Below are positions 35,346 to 46,675 of a stretch of 64,000 bases of DNA, in pieces. The DNA comes from Lumbricus terrestris. Its lineage: Eukaryota > Annelida > Clitellata > Crassiclitellata > Lumbricidae. Below the pieces are notes generated by a model. It did no database searches, was not told where the DNA came from, and was given only the letters and a program-made list of their open reading frames with translations. The position numbers were made by a program, and so were the translations under genes. The stretch covers positions 12,377,357 through 12,441,356 of the forward strand of contig OX457052.1 in NCBI GenBank assembly GCA_949752735.1, read 5' to 3'. Positions within the stretch are counted from its first letter, which is position 1. Every line of letters begins with the position of its first letter.

Positions 35346-36640
35346 GCCTGTAAACTCGTTCCAGGCGACGGCGCGACGATTTGAGGGCTTGAAGAAAAGA
35401 ATTGAACCACGGATTTTTTGCGTGAGTTTCTGGTTTGGTGATGATAGGAGCGTGCTTGTTGAGGAGTTCGGACATGGTGCAGTTGTAAGCAGACAGGAGA
35501 TCATTTGGGTCTGTTGGAGGGTTGAGGAGAAGGGAGGAAGATTCAAGGTCGAGTTTGAATGCATCAAGGTCGATGGAGCTGATGCGGCGGAATGAGCATT
35601 GTTTGGGTGGAGGGCGAGGAGATGGTTCGATATTGAGTTGAGTGAAGGTACGTAGGGTAATGATCAGAGGGTGTGTTGAATTCACGGCTGAGGATCGGTG
35701 ATAGGACGGATGAGACACAGGAAATGACTAAGTCAAGAATATGGCCATATTTCTGAGTTGGGAAAGAAACATGTTGGATCAGATTGAAAGCAGTCAGAGT
35801 GGAAAGGAACTGACGTACAGATGGAACGGCGGGGGTGTCGACGTGGATGTTGAAATCGCCAGTGATGACAAATTCATGAGGTGTTGTTACAGCGACAGAT
35901 AGAAATGAATTGAATTCTTCGAGAAAATCACTGTTATTTGCAGAGTAGGATGATGACGTAGGAGGTCGGTAGACATTGAAGATAGTTAGTTTAGATGTTG
36001 GCAGTTTGAGTGTGATTGAAGCTGATTCGAAGGTTTTGTAAGAGTAAGTGGGTGATGCAAGAACAGTTGCTGGTTCGCGGATTAGGAAGGCAATTCCGCC
36101 TCCAATATTGGATGATGAACTTTTGAATGATTTTTTAGGTTGTCGGGGTGAACTTGTGAGCGAATATCCGTCAGGTATACAGCTAGAAAGTTGAGCAAGA
36201 GTGGCAGATGAGGTTATCCAGGTTTCGGTTAGGGCGATTGCGTCAGAAGGGTGACTAGAGGATGAAATTAGGTCATGTAGCGCAGTGTAGTGTATTTCGT
36301 TGAGAAGCGACCGGATATTGAGTGTGCAAAGATTGAAGTGAGATGAAGAAATTGGACCGGGGTTCAAGCTGATGTCTCCGCAAAGCAGAAAAAGAAATAG
36401 ACAGGCAAATAGTTTATCAGACTTAACGTTAATTCGAGTTCGTGTGCAGAAGTATGAGAAAGGAATGGTTGTCAGGGCGCCAAATTCGGCTGTGGCTGTG
36501 GCTGCGGCTGTTGCGCTGCAGCCCTCGCGTGGGTGAGGGGAGTAGGAAGAGTGGAAACTGAGGCAGCGGAGAAATAGGAGGAGAGAGTGGAGAGAGCGTT
36601 GACCGATAAACTGAGAGTCATCCGCGCGACCCGGGTTCAA
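35341..36640 (-). pseudogene. LINE endonuclease region with 2A-like motif
   Basis: From the ATG at 36640 the frame runs 358 codons to 35564; a second frame, 35718-35341, continues the protein after a frameshift. Residues 78-96 are a hydrophobic run followed by CGDISLNPGP (D89-P96), a 2A-like ribosome-skipping motif. The APE endonuclease follows, with LCTLNIRSLLNE, ALTETWI, GGGIAFLIREP, FNVYRPP, VITGDFNIH and a terminal SDHYP. The catalytic motifs of the fold are therefore all visible. 2A-like motifs at this place are known from sea urchin and amphioxus LINEs. Confidence 0.88.
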
Positions 36641-37439
36641 GCCTCGCTCAGGGCAAAAATTTATTTGAATTTTCTGTTAGCTGCCAGTGGCGCTTTCTGT
36701 TGTGTTGTTTGACTCGGGTCTGTTGAAAAATAAGTTAGCCCCTCCCACTCCTGGCTTGGCCGATCAGGAGCTTTCCAACACTTAGGCCATTAGTGTTAAG
36801 TTACCGAACCTGTTGTAGCCGACCTGCGTGTGGTGCGAAGCTGGCCGTATTTCGTATAACCTTGTACCTGTAATCGTTCTGCGGTCTGTCAGATTGAATG
36901 CCAATAAACGAATATTATTATTATAAGAAATGTCGGGCCGGAAAATTTTGAACATTTTTCGAAAGATTTGTGCCGGATGACTGAAAAAAGAATTTTCAGA
37001 CGAGAAATTCGTGACATTTTCGAAAGATAGGCCTATGCTGAACTTGGATTTTCTTGGTTTTTTTTGCGTCTCCAACTTGGGTTGTTCATTTTTTTAGAGT
37101 GGCAACGCTGGAGCTTATGACGTTTGCGCTGGTTTTCCATAGATTTCTATAGTTTCACTTTTCATTTTCGTAATCGGCTGAAATTTGTTTAAGTTAGACG
37201 TTTCTAGTAACATTTTATTGTTGTTATATTGATTCCAGCATTTTAAGGAATGACTGAATATCGACGAAAGGCACGTTCTTGCATAAATTGGAATAGATAT
37301 ATCTGCAGACGATAGGTAGAACTTTAGTTACAGTGCAGTAGCGCTGTAGTAGGCCTAACAGTTGAAAGGGACACTGCGTATAATAAAGGCTGTGCCATGC
37401 ACTATGGGAAGCTATAAATGCCAGTCTTATTCCGATAAA

Positions 37440-37710
37440 TAAGGCCGTAGCTAGGGGGTGTTTTGGGGTGTTTGAACACCTCCCGAAATGGAAAATGTGA
37501 AAAAAATGCATTAACTAGACATGATGTAAAAACCATGAAATAAAACCATGAAAACACCCCTCCCCCAATGAAAAAATGTAACAAAATTGAATGAATTGGT
37601 GATATTTCCTGAAGAGTTTGGCCCCAGATGACTTAAAAAAAGGTCAGCAGTTTTTTCGAATGGGAAACTGAAGAAGCAACCCCCGAAATCAAATCCTGGC
37701 TATGGCCTTG
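37440..37710. mobile_element. hAT MITE, AAGGCCGTAGC ends
   Basis: The ends are TAAGGCCGTAGCTAGG and CCTGGCTATGGCCTTG. The exact 8-bp repeat CCGATAAA is at 37432-37439 and 37711-37718. It contains the hairpin module at 37626-37650. Confidence 0.9.
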
Positions 37711-37927
37711 CCGATAAAGCAGTTTTTTTTAAACCTGGAGACTCGAATAATTGTTTTATAGCAAGCTGCACCCTGAGTCCAACAGTTCGGAATCACACCA
37801 GAATCTTGCCAATGTTATGACTAAATTATTTACTAAGATGAGGCATTGAGACATCAATTCCAGAGGCCATGGTTACCACAAGGCTTTAACATGATTTTAG
37901 TGCTGGGAATGAGTGAATGGAGGCAAG

Positions 37928-38045
37928 GTAGTTTCAGTTTAATGCCAAGTGCTGTGTGATAACAGAGATCATTAGCAATGCCATCCTCCTTTATTCAAGC
38001 TTGGGACTGGCACTGGCAGAGTGCAACCAATGGCAGAGTTGGAGG
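37928..38045 (+). mobile_element. 118-bp SINE family, full copy
   Basis: Same repeat as at 11876. The 12-bp direct repeat AATGGAGGCAAG is exact at 37916-37927 and 38046-38057. It lies just upstream of the first recognised exon of the plus-strand gene. Confidence 0.85.
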
Positions 38046-38413
38046 AATGGAGGCAAGCAGGCTATTTAGGCTTCAGGTGTTATTTGTGAAGGTCATTCGG
38101 CTGAGGTTCATTATGAACAGAAAAAGTTGGAGAATTAGTTTTAGTGCTACTATTTGAACTATGGGTTGCAAAGTTCAATATTAAATTAGAGTTGAATTTT
38201 ATGTTCAATTTCATTGTGTGTATTGATTGATGAAATGGCTGGTGCCCTAAAAATAGAGAGCTTTTATCGGCAGCACTGTCATATTTTTAAGGCCATTCAG
38301 TTATTTGGACTAAACCTGAATTCACGAGAAATCTAATCAGTGATTAAAAGATTTAATTAATTCAGGTTAATTTGTTGTTTCACTATTAATTGATGATAAG
38401 TTTTGGTTTTCAG

Positions 38414-38449
38414 GGCTGCAAGGTTAATTTCAAGAACAGCCAGGATGAG
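38414..38449 (+). CDS. Unknown gene, 36-nt internal exon
   Basis: Bounded by ...ttttcag and gtaagc, it encodes GCKVNFKNSQDE in the phase that the next exon demands. Its start is phase 0, so at least one exon lies upstream; I could not locate it. The exon is short, but its splice signals are strong and its frame fits. Confidence 0.6.
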
Positions 38450-38636
38450 GTAAGCAGCTGCTTTACTTAAAAGTTTTGATGTAATTGATTTAATTTACTT
38501 ACATGTTTTCATACATGTACATGTATGTCATTGATTGCATTAGTCTAAGATGAGCATTGAGCGTGCATGAGTTTTTCCAAGTTTTTAACCTGTATTCACT
38601 CTGCCTTCTTAGCATTCAGTGCAGTTTGGTATGTTA

Positions 38637-38830
38637 CAGGGGTTTCTTTAACGTGCAGTTGTACAAAAAATGTGCAGTTCTAAACGGATTTGTGCAGTTG
38701 TAGAAGCAATTCTGTACAGTTAAAACTAGCAAAAAAGTTCATTGTCCTCCAATTGGAAGTAATTTCCATGGAGAATAGGAAAAGCAAGAAGGGGTTGTGC
38801 AGTTCTAAAAATTTCTTTAAAACAGCCCTG
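38637..38830. mobile_element. 200-bp hAT MITE, GTGCAGTT family (copy 5)
   Basis: It opens CAGGGGTTTCTTTAACGTGC and closes CTTTAAAACAGCCCTG. The exact 8-bp repeat GTATGTTA is at 38629-38636 and 38831-38838. It lies in an intron of the unknown gene. Confidence 0.92.
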
Positions 38831-39395
38831 GTATGTTATCTGCAAGCAGGGAGTGATATCATTAAAAATAGGAATGAATTTTTAAAAATGTTCTTCAGTT
38901 TGGATATGCCCTTTTATATATGCATGTTTACATAATTATATATAGTACTATTTTAAGAATGATTACAGTATGGACTCTTACTTGCTCCCAGTTTGTGTGA
39001 AATTTTGCGTAGCATTACCTGGTATGTCCCCAAAGCTAGTTAAGTTACAAATCATGTAATGCACCGTCTTGCGTGAACTTCTGTGCAGTAAAATAGTGAC
39101 TTTTCCAGGATCAGCTGTTCTTATGCGGAGCCTGTTTTTTATTCCGTTGAAGTGCTTTTCTTAAGCTTTTTGCAAGGCAACAGCTTATTCATAAGTGCTG
39201 TCATATTAGAGGACTTGATTTCTTCCCATTTGAATTTGAAGAAATGCTAAATAAAATTGCACATTCAATCGAAATTTTTTCCCGACTAACGTCTATTTAT
39301 GAAGAATGATCCCATAAACTTGGAAGTTTGTTTCAAATAACTTCAGCTAAATTGTTCTCGAGATTTCTATTAGACAATTATTTACATTGTTTTAG

Positions 39396-39627
39396 ATCTC
39401 TATCAAACTGATCTTCACAAAAAAGGACAAAGATGTTGATATTCGTGACTTCTTCAGCAAAATTATGGAGATTCTCGGCATTGAAGTCCATTTCAAGAAA
39501 GGTCATTATGAGCTGATTGCCAGAGGACAAGAGAATCTTCTGGAAAAGGTGCCAAAAGTAATGGAAAATTTCCAAGACTTTTATGACAATTCATTTGGAG
39601 GACGTACATTGGACAACACCAAGACTA
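39396..39627 (+). CDS. Unknown gene, conserved-looking exon
   Basis: The acceptor tttacattgttttag precedes a phase-0 exon of 232 nt that ends in phase 1 at the donor A|gtaaga. The 77 codons have balanced amphipathic composition: ISIKLIFTKKDKD, then DFFSKIMEILGIEVHF, then ENLLEKVPKVMENFQDFY. This looks like a small folded alpha/beta domain. I do not recognise the family. The same frame runs on past the donor into a stop, but the downstream exon's phase supports splicing. Confidence 0.75.
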
Positions 39628-39743
39628 GTAAGAATGTGCATCTTAAGATTATTTAAACTGTGTAAATTCTAAATCAGTCTTAATATGCCTTGTGCTATAT
39701 TATAACAATAATGTGTTGTCTTCTTGACAATGGGGAGTGTGAG

Positions 39744-39998
39744 CATAGGCGTACGGGAGATTTCAACAGTGTGGGGGGGGCAAAAATTTAACTTCTGCCC
39801 GAAAAATAAATCATTTTTTAGTCATTTCCTGGTCTGCTTGCCCGAAAAAGCAGACTTACCCGAAATTGCCCGAAAAGTTGACGACCTTTTTTTCTTTTTT
39901 TAGTCATTTCCTGGGTCTGCTTGCCCGAAAAAAGCTTTGCCCGAAATTTGTGGGTGCATTTGCCCCTCTGTACTGTACCCCCGCCTCGTACGCCTATG
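39744..39998. mobile_element. hAT MITE, CATAGGCGTACG ends
   Basis: The ends are CATAGGCGTACGGGAG and CTCGTACGCCTATG. The exact 8-bp repeat AGTGTGAG is at 39736-39743 and 39999-40006. It contains two hairpin-type modules and repeated CTTGCCCGAAAAA motifs. It lies in an intron of the unknown gene. Confidence 0.92.
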
Positions 39999-40204
39999 AG
40001 TGTGAGTACTCCAGCACTGGGCAATGTATATATATATATGTATATATAGATGTGTGTGTGCGTCTGTTAACTCTTTATTGACAAACTGTCAGTTTCCCAG
40101 TCATTTTTAGTAAACTTTCATCATGAAGGTGTTAAGGTAGACTTTGAAATTCACAGATGAAATTGCTCATATTTCGTGGTTTATTTCTGGCTTCGTATCA
40201 GGTA

Positions 40205-40387
40205 TGGTTGCCTTGCTCCCGATTACAACGCGGACACTGCATTGGAGTTTCACGCCGAAGCGCTGAGCAATTTGCGAGTGAAGGACTTGCCAAAGGTCCC
40301 TACAAGGCGACTTGAGGTGAATTCAAACCTGCAACCCTTCGGCTGCAATGCAACGAACATACCCACTATGCCACCACGCCTCACAAT
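40205..40387 (-). mobile_element. tRNA-headed SINE (copy 5)
   Basis: Minus-strand copy lacking the end of its tail. Its head abuts a GT microsatellite at 40389. Confidence 0.85.
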
Positions 40388-40499
<112 letters not shown>

Positions 40500-40710
40500 A
40501 TTTGTGAGCATGCATGTATGATTGAAACCCAACTTAATATCTTGGATTAGAATCTCCACTTTGTATATCTAAACATAACATAGCAATCAAGAATAAGCTG
40601 AGATGCCCTTTGCTTATAAAGCTTTTATGTAGCGCTGTAAAAAAATTGTGCTTGCTATGTACCGGGAAATCTTTTAATGAATCAATTACCATTATGTATG
40701 TACTAGCTGA

Positions 40711-41310
40711 ATTACCCGGCGTTGCCCGGGAAATTTCGGTTTTTAGTTCCCAGCAACGCTCGACCCCGCTCCCACGCGGCCCTTTTCACCTCGCTTCGCC
40801 TTGCCGGGTAGGCCTACCCTAGGTTTTCGGCCCAATCCACTCCCACCCGTCCATGTTTACGCTATAGTGAGCATTTTTGCGAAACCGCGTGTCAAAAGAT
40901 CTGCCCTCGGCGGAAAATGAGGTTAAAAATCTATTGGTTCGTGGAAAATCGATCGGCGAAAATTATTGCGTCTTAAATACTTAACGGCGTAACGCGCTAT
41001 AAGAAACGGCCATGACGTCATTAATGTATTGGCTTGAATCATCAATATATATATCTTCGTTGGTTCAATGAAAAATGGTCTATTAATATCGATGTGCTGT
41101 AGGCAAAATGGCGTGCTAAACCTACAGCGTTTCGGATGGAAAATTAAATTTTCATGCTTGGGAAAGGGTAAGAGTTTTGAATCGCGAACCCCTTATGGTT
41201 TGTTATTGGGTGCTAAAAAGTATTTTTGTAAATTTTGGGAAAAATCGGTCGCGTGGATAAGAAGTTTTATTCAAGGATACGATAAGAGATTTTCGATTTT
41301 ATAGGTATAG
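40711..41310 (+). repeat. Dispersed repeat with ACCCGGCGTTGCCCGGG motif
   Basis: It opens ACTAGCTGAATTACCCGGCG and continues with TTGCCCGGGAAATTTCGG; minus-strand relatives lie at 6.2-6.6 and 49.1-49.3 kb. This opening is common at the ends of retroposon-like repeats in many animals, but I cannot assign a class. The right boundary is approximate. Confidence 0.5.
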
Positions 41311-41393
41311 ATTATGTATTGTGTGTAATCTATATGAGCAATGGAAATATGAGACTTACATGCCAGACCTCAGTACTTCATTCAGAGGCATGG

Positions 41394-41515
41394 CATGTAT
41401 GTATGTATGTATGTATGTATGTATGTATGTATGTATGTATGTATGTATGTATGTATGTATGTATGTATGTATGTATATATGTATGTATTTATGTATGTAT
41501 GTATGTATGTATGTA
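41394..41515. repeat. GTAT tetranucleotide microsatellite
   Basis: About 30 GTAT units with two variants near 41474 and 41487. Confidence 0.97.
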
Positions 41516-41661
41516 GGTTTGAATGCATGCATGTATCAGAACATTTGTATAGTGTGGTAACAACCTTCCTCAAGAACTAGGCTAGGCTTTTGGGTCAATT
41601 TTAATTAATTAGGCCTACTGCACTAACTAACTTTTTCTTTTATTTGAATTTTCATTTGTAG

Positions 41662-42449
41662 ACTTCAATGAGCAGCGAAACGAAGCACAGAAAACATCTG
41701 GAAACTATTCTGGACATTCTTACGATGCTTCTGCACTCAGTGAGAATCGACTGCATGAAGAAAAGACGACACAAAGAGAGAGCAATGTAGGCAGTTCCGC
41801 AAACAGTGATTACTCTTCTAAGGATGATAATAAAGTGAGTTCGTTGCAGAATTCAGGCAACATTGACAGCACAGCGAGTGTACACAGATCAAACATCAAA
41901 ACAACAGGAACCACGCAGGGAATTGAACAGCATAATACTCAACCTAGAGATGCATGGGTAAATGAACTTCCAAATGATAAACCTGAACGTGATGAAGAAC
42001 TTGATGAGAAGAAGAAGGATGTTTATGATAGGACGAAAATGACAGGCAGTAGATATGGAGAACGATATGATAAACCAAATGATAAACCTGAACGTGATGA
42101 GGAACTTGATGAGAAGAAGAAGGATCTTTATGATAGGACGAAAATGACAGGCAGTAGAGATGGAGAACAGGCAGAGGGGAAGCGTACATCACATGATGAT
42201 GATGATGATGTTGCAGATGATGATTCTTATGGACACAAATCAAACAACGAAAGCACAGGAATCACTCAAGGAAGCGGAGGTCGTTACGAGTCAAAAGGAT
42301 TAAACGCAAATTCAAACACGACTGATGGCGTGATGCATGAAAATGATGAAGCTGATGGAAACGGTGATACCGTTGCTACAAAAGTGAAACCACGTGACGC
42401 CAATAAAGGACGTGGAGAGAATAGTAATGCCGAGGAACAATCAAAATGA
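41662..42449 (+). CDS. Unknown gene, last exon: charged repetitive tail
   Basis: The acceptor ttttcatttgtag is followed by a phase-1 exon whose frame is open to the TGA at 42447-42449, about 262 residues. It is strongly hydrophilic and low in aromatics, so it is probably disordered. It contains two near-identical copies of an about 30-residue segment with NDKPERDEELDEKKKD and YDRTKMTGSR (about 41971-42060 and 42076-42165). A short poly-Asp run (HDDDDDVADDD) follows. Ser, Asn, Thr and Gly dominate elsewhere. No transmembrane segment is seen. With the exon at 39396 it gives a small N-terminal domain plus a long acidic-basic tail. Function unknown. Confidence 0.75.
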
Positions 42450-43239
42450 AAAAACAATGGTCATGACACTTTTTGTTAGGTGGGAGATGCGGACAGGTGA
42501 CACAAAGAATCAAAAAGTTGATTGTTTTCTAGAGATTAGTTGAAACATTCTCAACATTAGGCAGTTACGTTGACCTTTCGTAAGAAAATATTATTGTTAT
42601 TATCGCTTAATTTAATTGGAAAATCTTCATCATTGACAAGGAAAACTTTGCAGGCACATGGAATTTGACTCAATTGTGATTTGTCTTTGAACATTCCACA
42701 CTTTAACAAAGAGTATGTACTCTAATACATATAAAACTAATCTGTCTCATTGTTAAATGTGTAATGTACATCCATCTTGCATTAAGGACATTCTCGGTTA
42801 ACTCTGAAATATGTCTATCGTACTGTGTGTGCATTTACACTATCCGCATATATTTTATATGGTGCCTGTTGAGAACTGCGGAAGAGGATTATTCAAGTTT
42901 ATGTGCTAACATATCTATTGTGTAATTTTGTTGTAATAGTGTGTTACTGTTTGTGGGATGTGCAAGTGACTCTAATGGTTGGCTGCTCAGATTGTTAGAC
43001 CCAGAGGTTGGACATTTAAATCCTGTTTCTGTTCCACTAGAAGCCATGACTATGAAGTATGAACTTAGTTCATTGGGAAGATTAGATGGTGAAAGATCCA
43101 GATGGCTAACAACTTAATTGAACCACGTCTAACTCGCATCTCACACCAATGGCTCCCTCAAGATTTGCTCTTGGGGCTGGTTTGATTCATCTTTGAGAAA
43201 TTTTATAAGTATGTAAGTATAATCTTTATTGTTATGTTT
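42450..43239 (+). other. Probable 3' UTR and intergenic
   Basis: No open frame of interest follows the stop at 42449. No AATAAA lies close by, so the polyadenylation site is not placed. Confidence 0.4.
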
Positions 43240-43452
43240 GTTTTGTTTGTATGTGCATTATAGCGCCCCTTCAAACTCCCTACTCAGAGGCGCTCCCGAC
43301 TACAGAGCAGACACTGCATCAGAGCTTCACGCCGAAGCGCTGAGCAATTGCGAGTGAAGGACTTGCCCAAGGTCTCTACGTGGCGAATTGAGGTGGATTC
43401 GAACCTCCCGGTTTCAAGGCAACGACGCCACCACTACACCACCACGCCCCAC
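43240..43452 (-). mobile_element. tRNA-headed SINE (copy 6)
   Basis: Nearly full-length minus copy with box B GGTTCGAATCC and the tail GGGGCGCTATAATGC read on the minus strand. Confidence 0.92.
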
Positions 43453-44435
43453 ACGGTTATACTTCATATCTGCACCTTGATGAATATACATATACAGAGA
43501 GTAATACATCTATACAGAGTATAACATTGTTATTAGGCTACGAAGTTTTATTTGTGAAGCTGCCCACTTGAGAAAGAAAATGGTCATGTGGACATACGAA
43601 TATGGAAGTTGCTTAGTTGGTAGGAGAGCATATGTGCTGAATGACCCATGACTTTCATAATCAATGGATTAGTTATGCAATTTTTATGTTAATTTGTTGA
43701 TAAATTGTACGTACATTTTTCTGTTGTTTGGTTATATAAATTTTGTGGGTCTAATTTTCTGTTGAGATTCATCATTAGTTCGAATTGGGAATAATTCTGC
43801 TGGAAAAATTTAAAATTTGCACCCATGGTTTTTCACTGCAAAATCATTTGTTGTTTCCAGTGTCCACATAAACAAATATTGTTACACGAGAATGACTTAG
43901 AAACCCGGAAACTGCCGTACTTCACGAGTTGCTTTATTGTTGTTTCTGAACTGTGTCCCGCCCTGTGGAATAAATACCGAAAGCTGCAGACTTGATTCTT
44001 GAACTGTTTCGGATCTTGCATCCTGGTCTCGGAGCCTATTGTCTTTGATATGGAACCTACTGTCTTGGTCTTGAAGCTTGCTGTCTGGCATACTAGTCTG
44101 CTGATGCCTCATCAGCCTGGGCTTACAGAAGTGACTTGATTTGTGCATACACAGGCACTGGCGTGCCATCAACCGATCATACGACAACTGATAACTATAT
44201 TCAGTGTATTATGCTGTTTGCATCAAGACACTAAAAATAACGCATTGAAATTACAATGGCATTGTTACGTAAGACATCACGAAAATAACACATTTTTCTC
44301 CCAACAGCTTTCATTTGCTATTTTGAAATGGTAAGGACCTTGTATTACATCCCTATTGCCACACTGTTAGGCCCATAGTGGGCTATCAGTTGTTATCAGT
44401 GGCACATTGGTCCTGCACTTCCATTGACATGTTCT
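43453..44435. other. Intergenic, nothing recognised
   Basis: A tract near 43995-44095 repeats AGACAG/CTTG-type motifs on the minus strand (about 12-bp, imperfect). Otherwise no feature was found. Confidence 0.4.
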
Positions 44436-44580
44436 TCATTAGTAACTGGTACCCCAAGCACATCTTTCTGTCTCAAAACTACTTTATTTTCTCTGGGTTA
44501 TTCGCACTGGGAGCGCCTCTGATTGGTGGGTGCTGAGAAACGCTTTATAAATTTATAGATACAGTACGGTATAGTGTTGT
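44436..44580 (+). pseudogene. LINE 3' end (L2-like)
   Basis: It ends GGGAGCGCCTCTGATTGG, GAAACGCTTTATAAATTTATA and an ATACAGTACGG-like tail. It matches the better copy at 61190-61450. Confidence 0.65.
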
Positions 44581-45229
44581 GGGCATGCTTTGGTCACAAA
44601 GAGCATGGCTGTCAGGGCCAATCAGGTTTGAATTTTTTAATCCTTGTTCATGGAGCTAGCTGTGCAAACGTTGCTATAAACTGGTCGTCAACGAACTAAA
44701 GCTTGAAAGCAAATAAACACAACGGCAAAAAATACACTAACAATACATTTTCAGTAACAATGAAACCAGACAAAGCATCACTGGAAGAGAAGACCCGCAT
44801 CATAATATTTAAGTACAGGTAACAGATGAAAAATATTTTAAAACAATTTGAAAATTTTGGGCCAAACTTGCACTATCCGCTACATAGTCAAGATGCAATG
44901 AATAATTAATGTAGTAAAGGTTTATTAACTTGTTAACGTAAAAGTTTAATGCGAAATCTAGTAACTTCTGTCTTGACAGCAGACGCTTACAAGAATTGCA
45001 ACGTTCTTCACATTAAAAACAATACAAAATAACTTTCTAATCCAAGATTAGTAACTTCTGAACGGTCATTGCTGTAACTTACATCAAAGAACATTTAACA
45101 AAAACTGTTTGCTTTATAAATTTACATATAGATGACAACCACGTATGATTACCTTTCTAGCCTCTAGGAATAGAAAGAACAGTTCCTGAAGCTAGCCTGA
45201 GGAACACAGCCATGGGTATGGGTAACTTA

Positions 45230-45448
45230 CAGTTCTTACCATGACATGGAAGTTGGTTGGCCAATGTCCAGCCCTCTACCTCGCCATCCCATCTTCCCAC
45301 AGCGCACGATTACTGTACTTACTGCAGTCCAGTTGGCTAAGGAGTACAGGTGGAGCCAAAACCTTGAAAGAATTGTCTGCCCTGAAAGGGTTTTGAACCC
45401 TTACTCCGGAGTTCACCGTCCAGCACACTGACCCACTAACCACCAGAC
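45230..45448 (-). mobile_element. Second tRNA-headed SINE or tRNA relic
   Basis: The minus strand has TGGTTAGTGGGTCAGTGTG (box A-like) and GGGTTCAAAACCC (box B), then a long unrelated body. It differs from the main SINE family. The adjacent MITE was inserted at its head. Confidence 0.6.
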
Positions 45449-45603
45449 CATAGGCGCAACCACCCTACGGGACCCACGGAACGCGTCCCCCAACTCTTGA
45501 GTGGTCCCCTAACTTTATTATTATGGTCCCCAAAAGGGTTTGGCCCTTTTAGGACGTGATTCATTTGGTCCCCCCCAACTTTTAGGACGTGATTGCACCT
45601 ATG
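45449..45603. mobile_element. hAT MITE, CATAGGCGCAACC ends
   Basis: The ends are CATAGGCGCAACC and GATTGCACCTATG. The exact 8-bp repeat CACCAGAC is at 45441-45448 and 45604-45611. Confidence 0.92.
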
Positions 45604-45664
45604 CACCAGACTATTGCACAACCATACAAGAGCAATCCCTTTGGCTAACCCAACAGGTCACAAC

Positions 45665-45722
45665 TGCTCGTGCTTTAGCAGTGCCAGTCCCAAGCCTGGA
45701 TAAAGAAGGAGGACGGCACTAA
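45665..45722 (-). mobile_element. 118-bp SINE family, partial minus copy
   Basis: It matches the inverse of the short SINE (CAGTGCCAGTCCCAAGCC, AAAGAAGGAGG). Truncated. Confidence 0.65.
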
Positions 45723-45883
45723 TACAGCAGCTTAACCCAACAGGCAGGACTGGGTATTATTATTATTTTTATTACAGCAATTTTTTACACCACCCTTCAA
45801 AGGTATGAAGTGTTGGTGACTTCATTTCTTAGCTTCAGCGGCCAGTCCTCTCCCTAGTCGTCTTGATCTTACCACCAACAGTG

Positions 45884-45975
45884 TGGGGGCACGGTGGTGT
45901 AATGGTGGGTTCGGTGCCATGGAGCCAGAGGGTTCCAGGCTCGAATCCACCTAAAGCCGCCACGTAGGGATTTCA
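45884..45975 (+). mobile_element. tRNA-headed SINE, head only (copy 7)
   Basis: Contains GGCACGGTGGTGTAATGGTG and box B GGCTCGAATCC, then breaks off before the body. Confidence 0.75.
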
Positions 45976-46044
45976 GCATGACATCAATGATCCACTACAG
46001 ACCATTCACCAAAAATTCCACCCAGGCCCTGCATTTTAACTTAG

Positions 46045-46675
46045 AACACTGAGCCAGCCAGTATCTTATCAATGAGCCAACCAGTATATCTTATCAATGA
46101 GCCAACCAGTATCTTATCAATGAGCCAACCAGTATATCTTATCAATGATCCAACCAGTATCTTATCTATGAGCCAACCAGTATCTTATCAAAGAGCCAAC
46201 CAGTATCTTATCAATGAGCCAACCAGTATATCTTATCAATGAGCCAACCAGTATCTTATCAATGAGCCAACCAGTATATCTTATAAATGAGCCAACCAGT
46301 ATTTATTATCAATGAGCCAACCAGTATATCTTATCAATGATCCAACCAGTATCTTATCTATGAGCCAACCAGTATCTTATCAAAGAGCCAACCAGTATCT
46401 TATCAATGAGCCAACCAGTATATCTTATCAATGAGCCAACCAGTATCTTATCAATGAGCCAACCAGTATATCTTATAAATGAGCCAACCAGTATTTATTA
46501 TCAATGAGCCAACCAGTATATCTTATCAATGAGCCAACCAGTATCTTATCAATGAGCCAACCAGCATATCTTATCAATGAGCCAACCAGTTTCTTATCAA
46601 TGAGCCAACCAGTATATCTTATTAATGAGCCAACCAGTATATCTTATCAATGAGCCAACCAGTATATCTTATCAA
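46045..46675. repeat. 23/25-bp minisatellite
   Basis: About 26 copies of AATGAGCCAACCAGTATCTT plus ATC, alternating with a form two bases longer (GTATATCTT). A block from 46080 to 46310 recurs at 46310-46530, including the TGATCC and AAAGAGCC variants, so longer segments were duplicated too. Confidence 0.95.

Larger units (their letters stand above)
31838..36640 (-). mobile_element. CR1/L2-like LINE, disrupted, near full length
   Basis: A non-LTR retrotransposon on the minus strand. Its endonuclease part is at 36640-35341, the reverse transcriptase at about 34370-32467, and the 3' end consists of TTACAT-type short repeats. It is non-functional. The frame shifts near 35.6-35.7 kb and again near 34.1 kb, and a foldback element interrupts it at 34237-35345. 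A second 3' part lies at 31838-32311. Confidence 0.88.
31575..37110. mobile_element. hAT MITE carrying a nested LINE (5.5 kb composite)
   Basis: The ends are CAGCGTTGCCACTC and GAGTGGCAACGCTG. The exact 8-bp repeat GAGCTTAT is at 31567-31574 and 37111-37118. The MITE's own sequence is only 31575-31820 and about 36925-37110, made of TTTTGGACATTTTTCG-like repeats. Hairpin modules lie at 31792-31812 and 36976. Everything between is an inserted LINE with its own insertion. Confidence 0.9.

Noticed and set aside
34086..35595. Arg/Ile-rich repeat proteins (RRIVRRRIV pattern)
   Set aside because: Translation of the 15-bp arms of the foldback element fused to LINE coding sequence.
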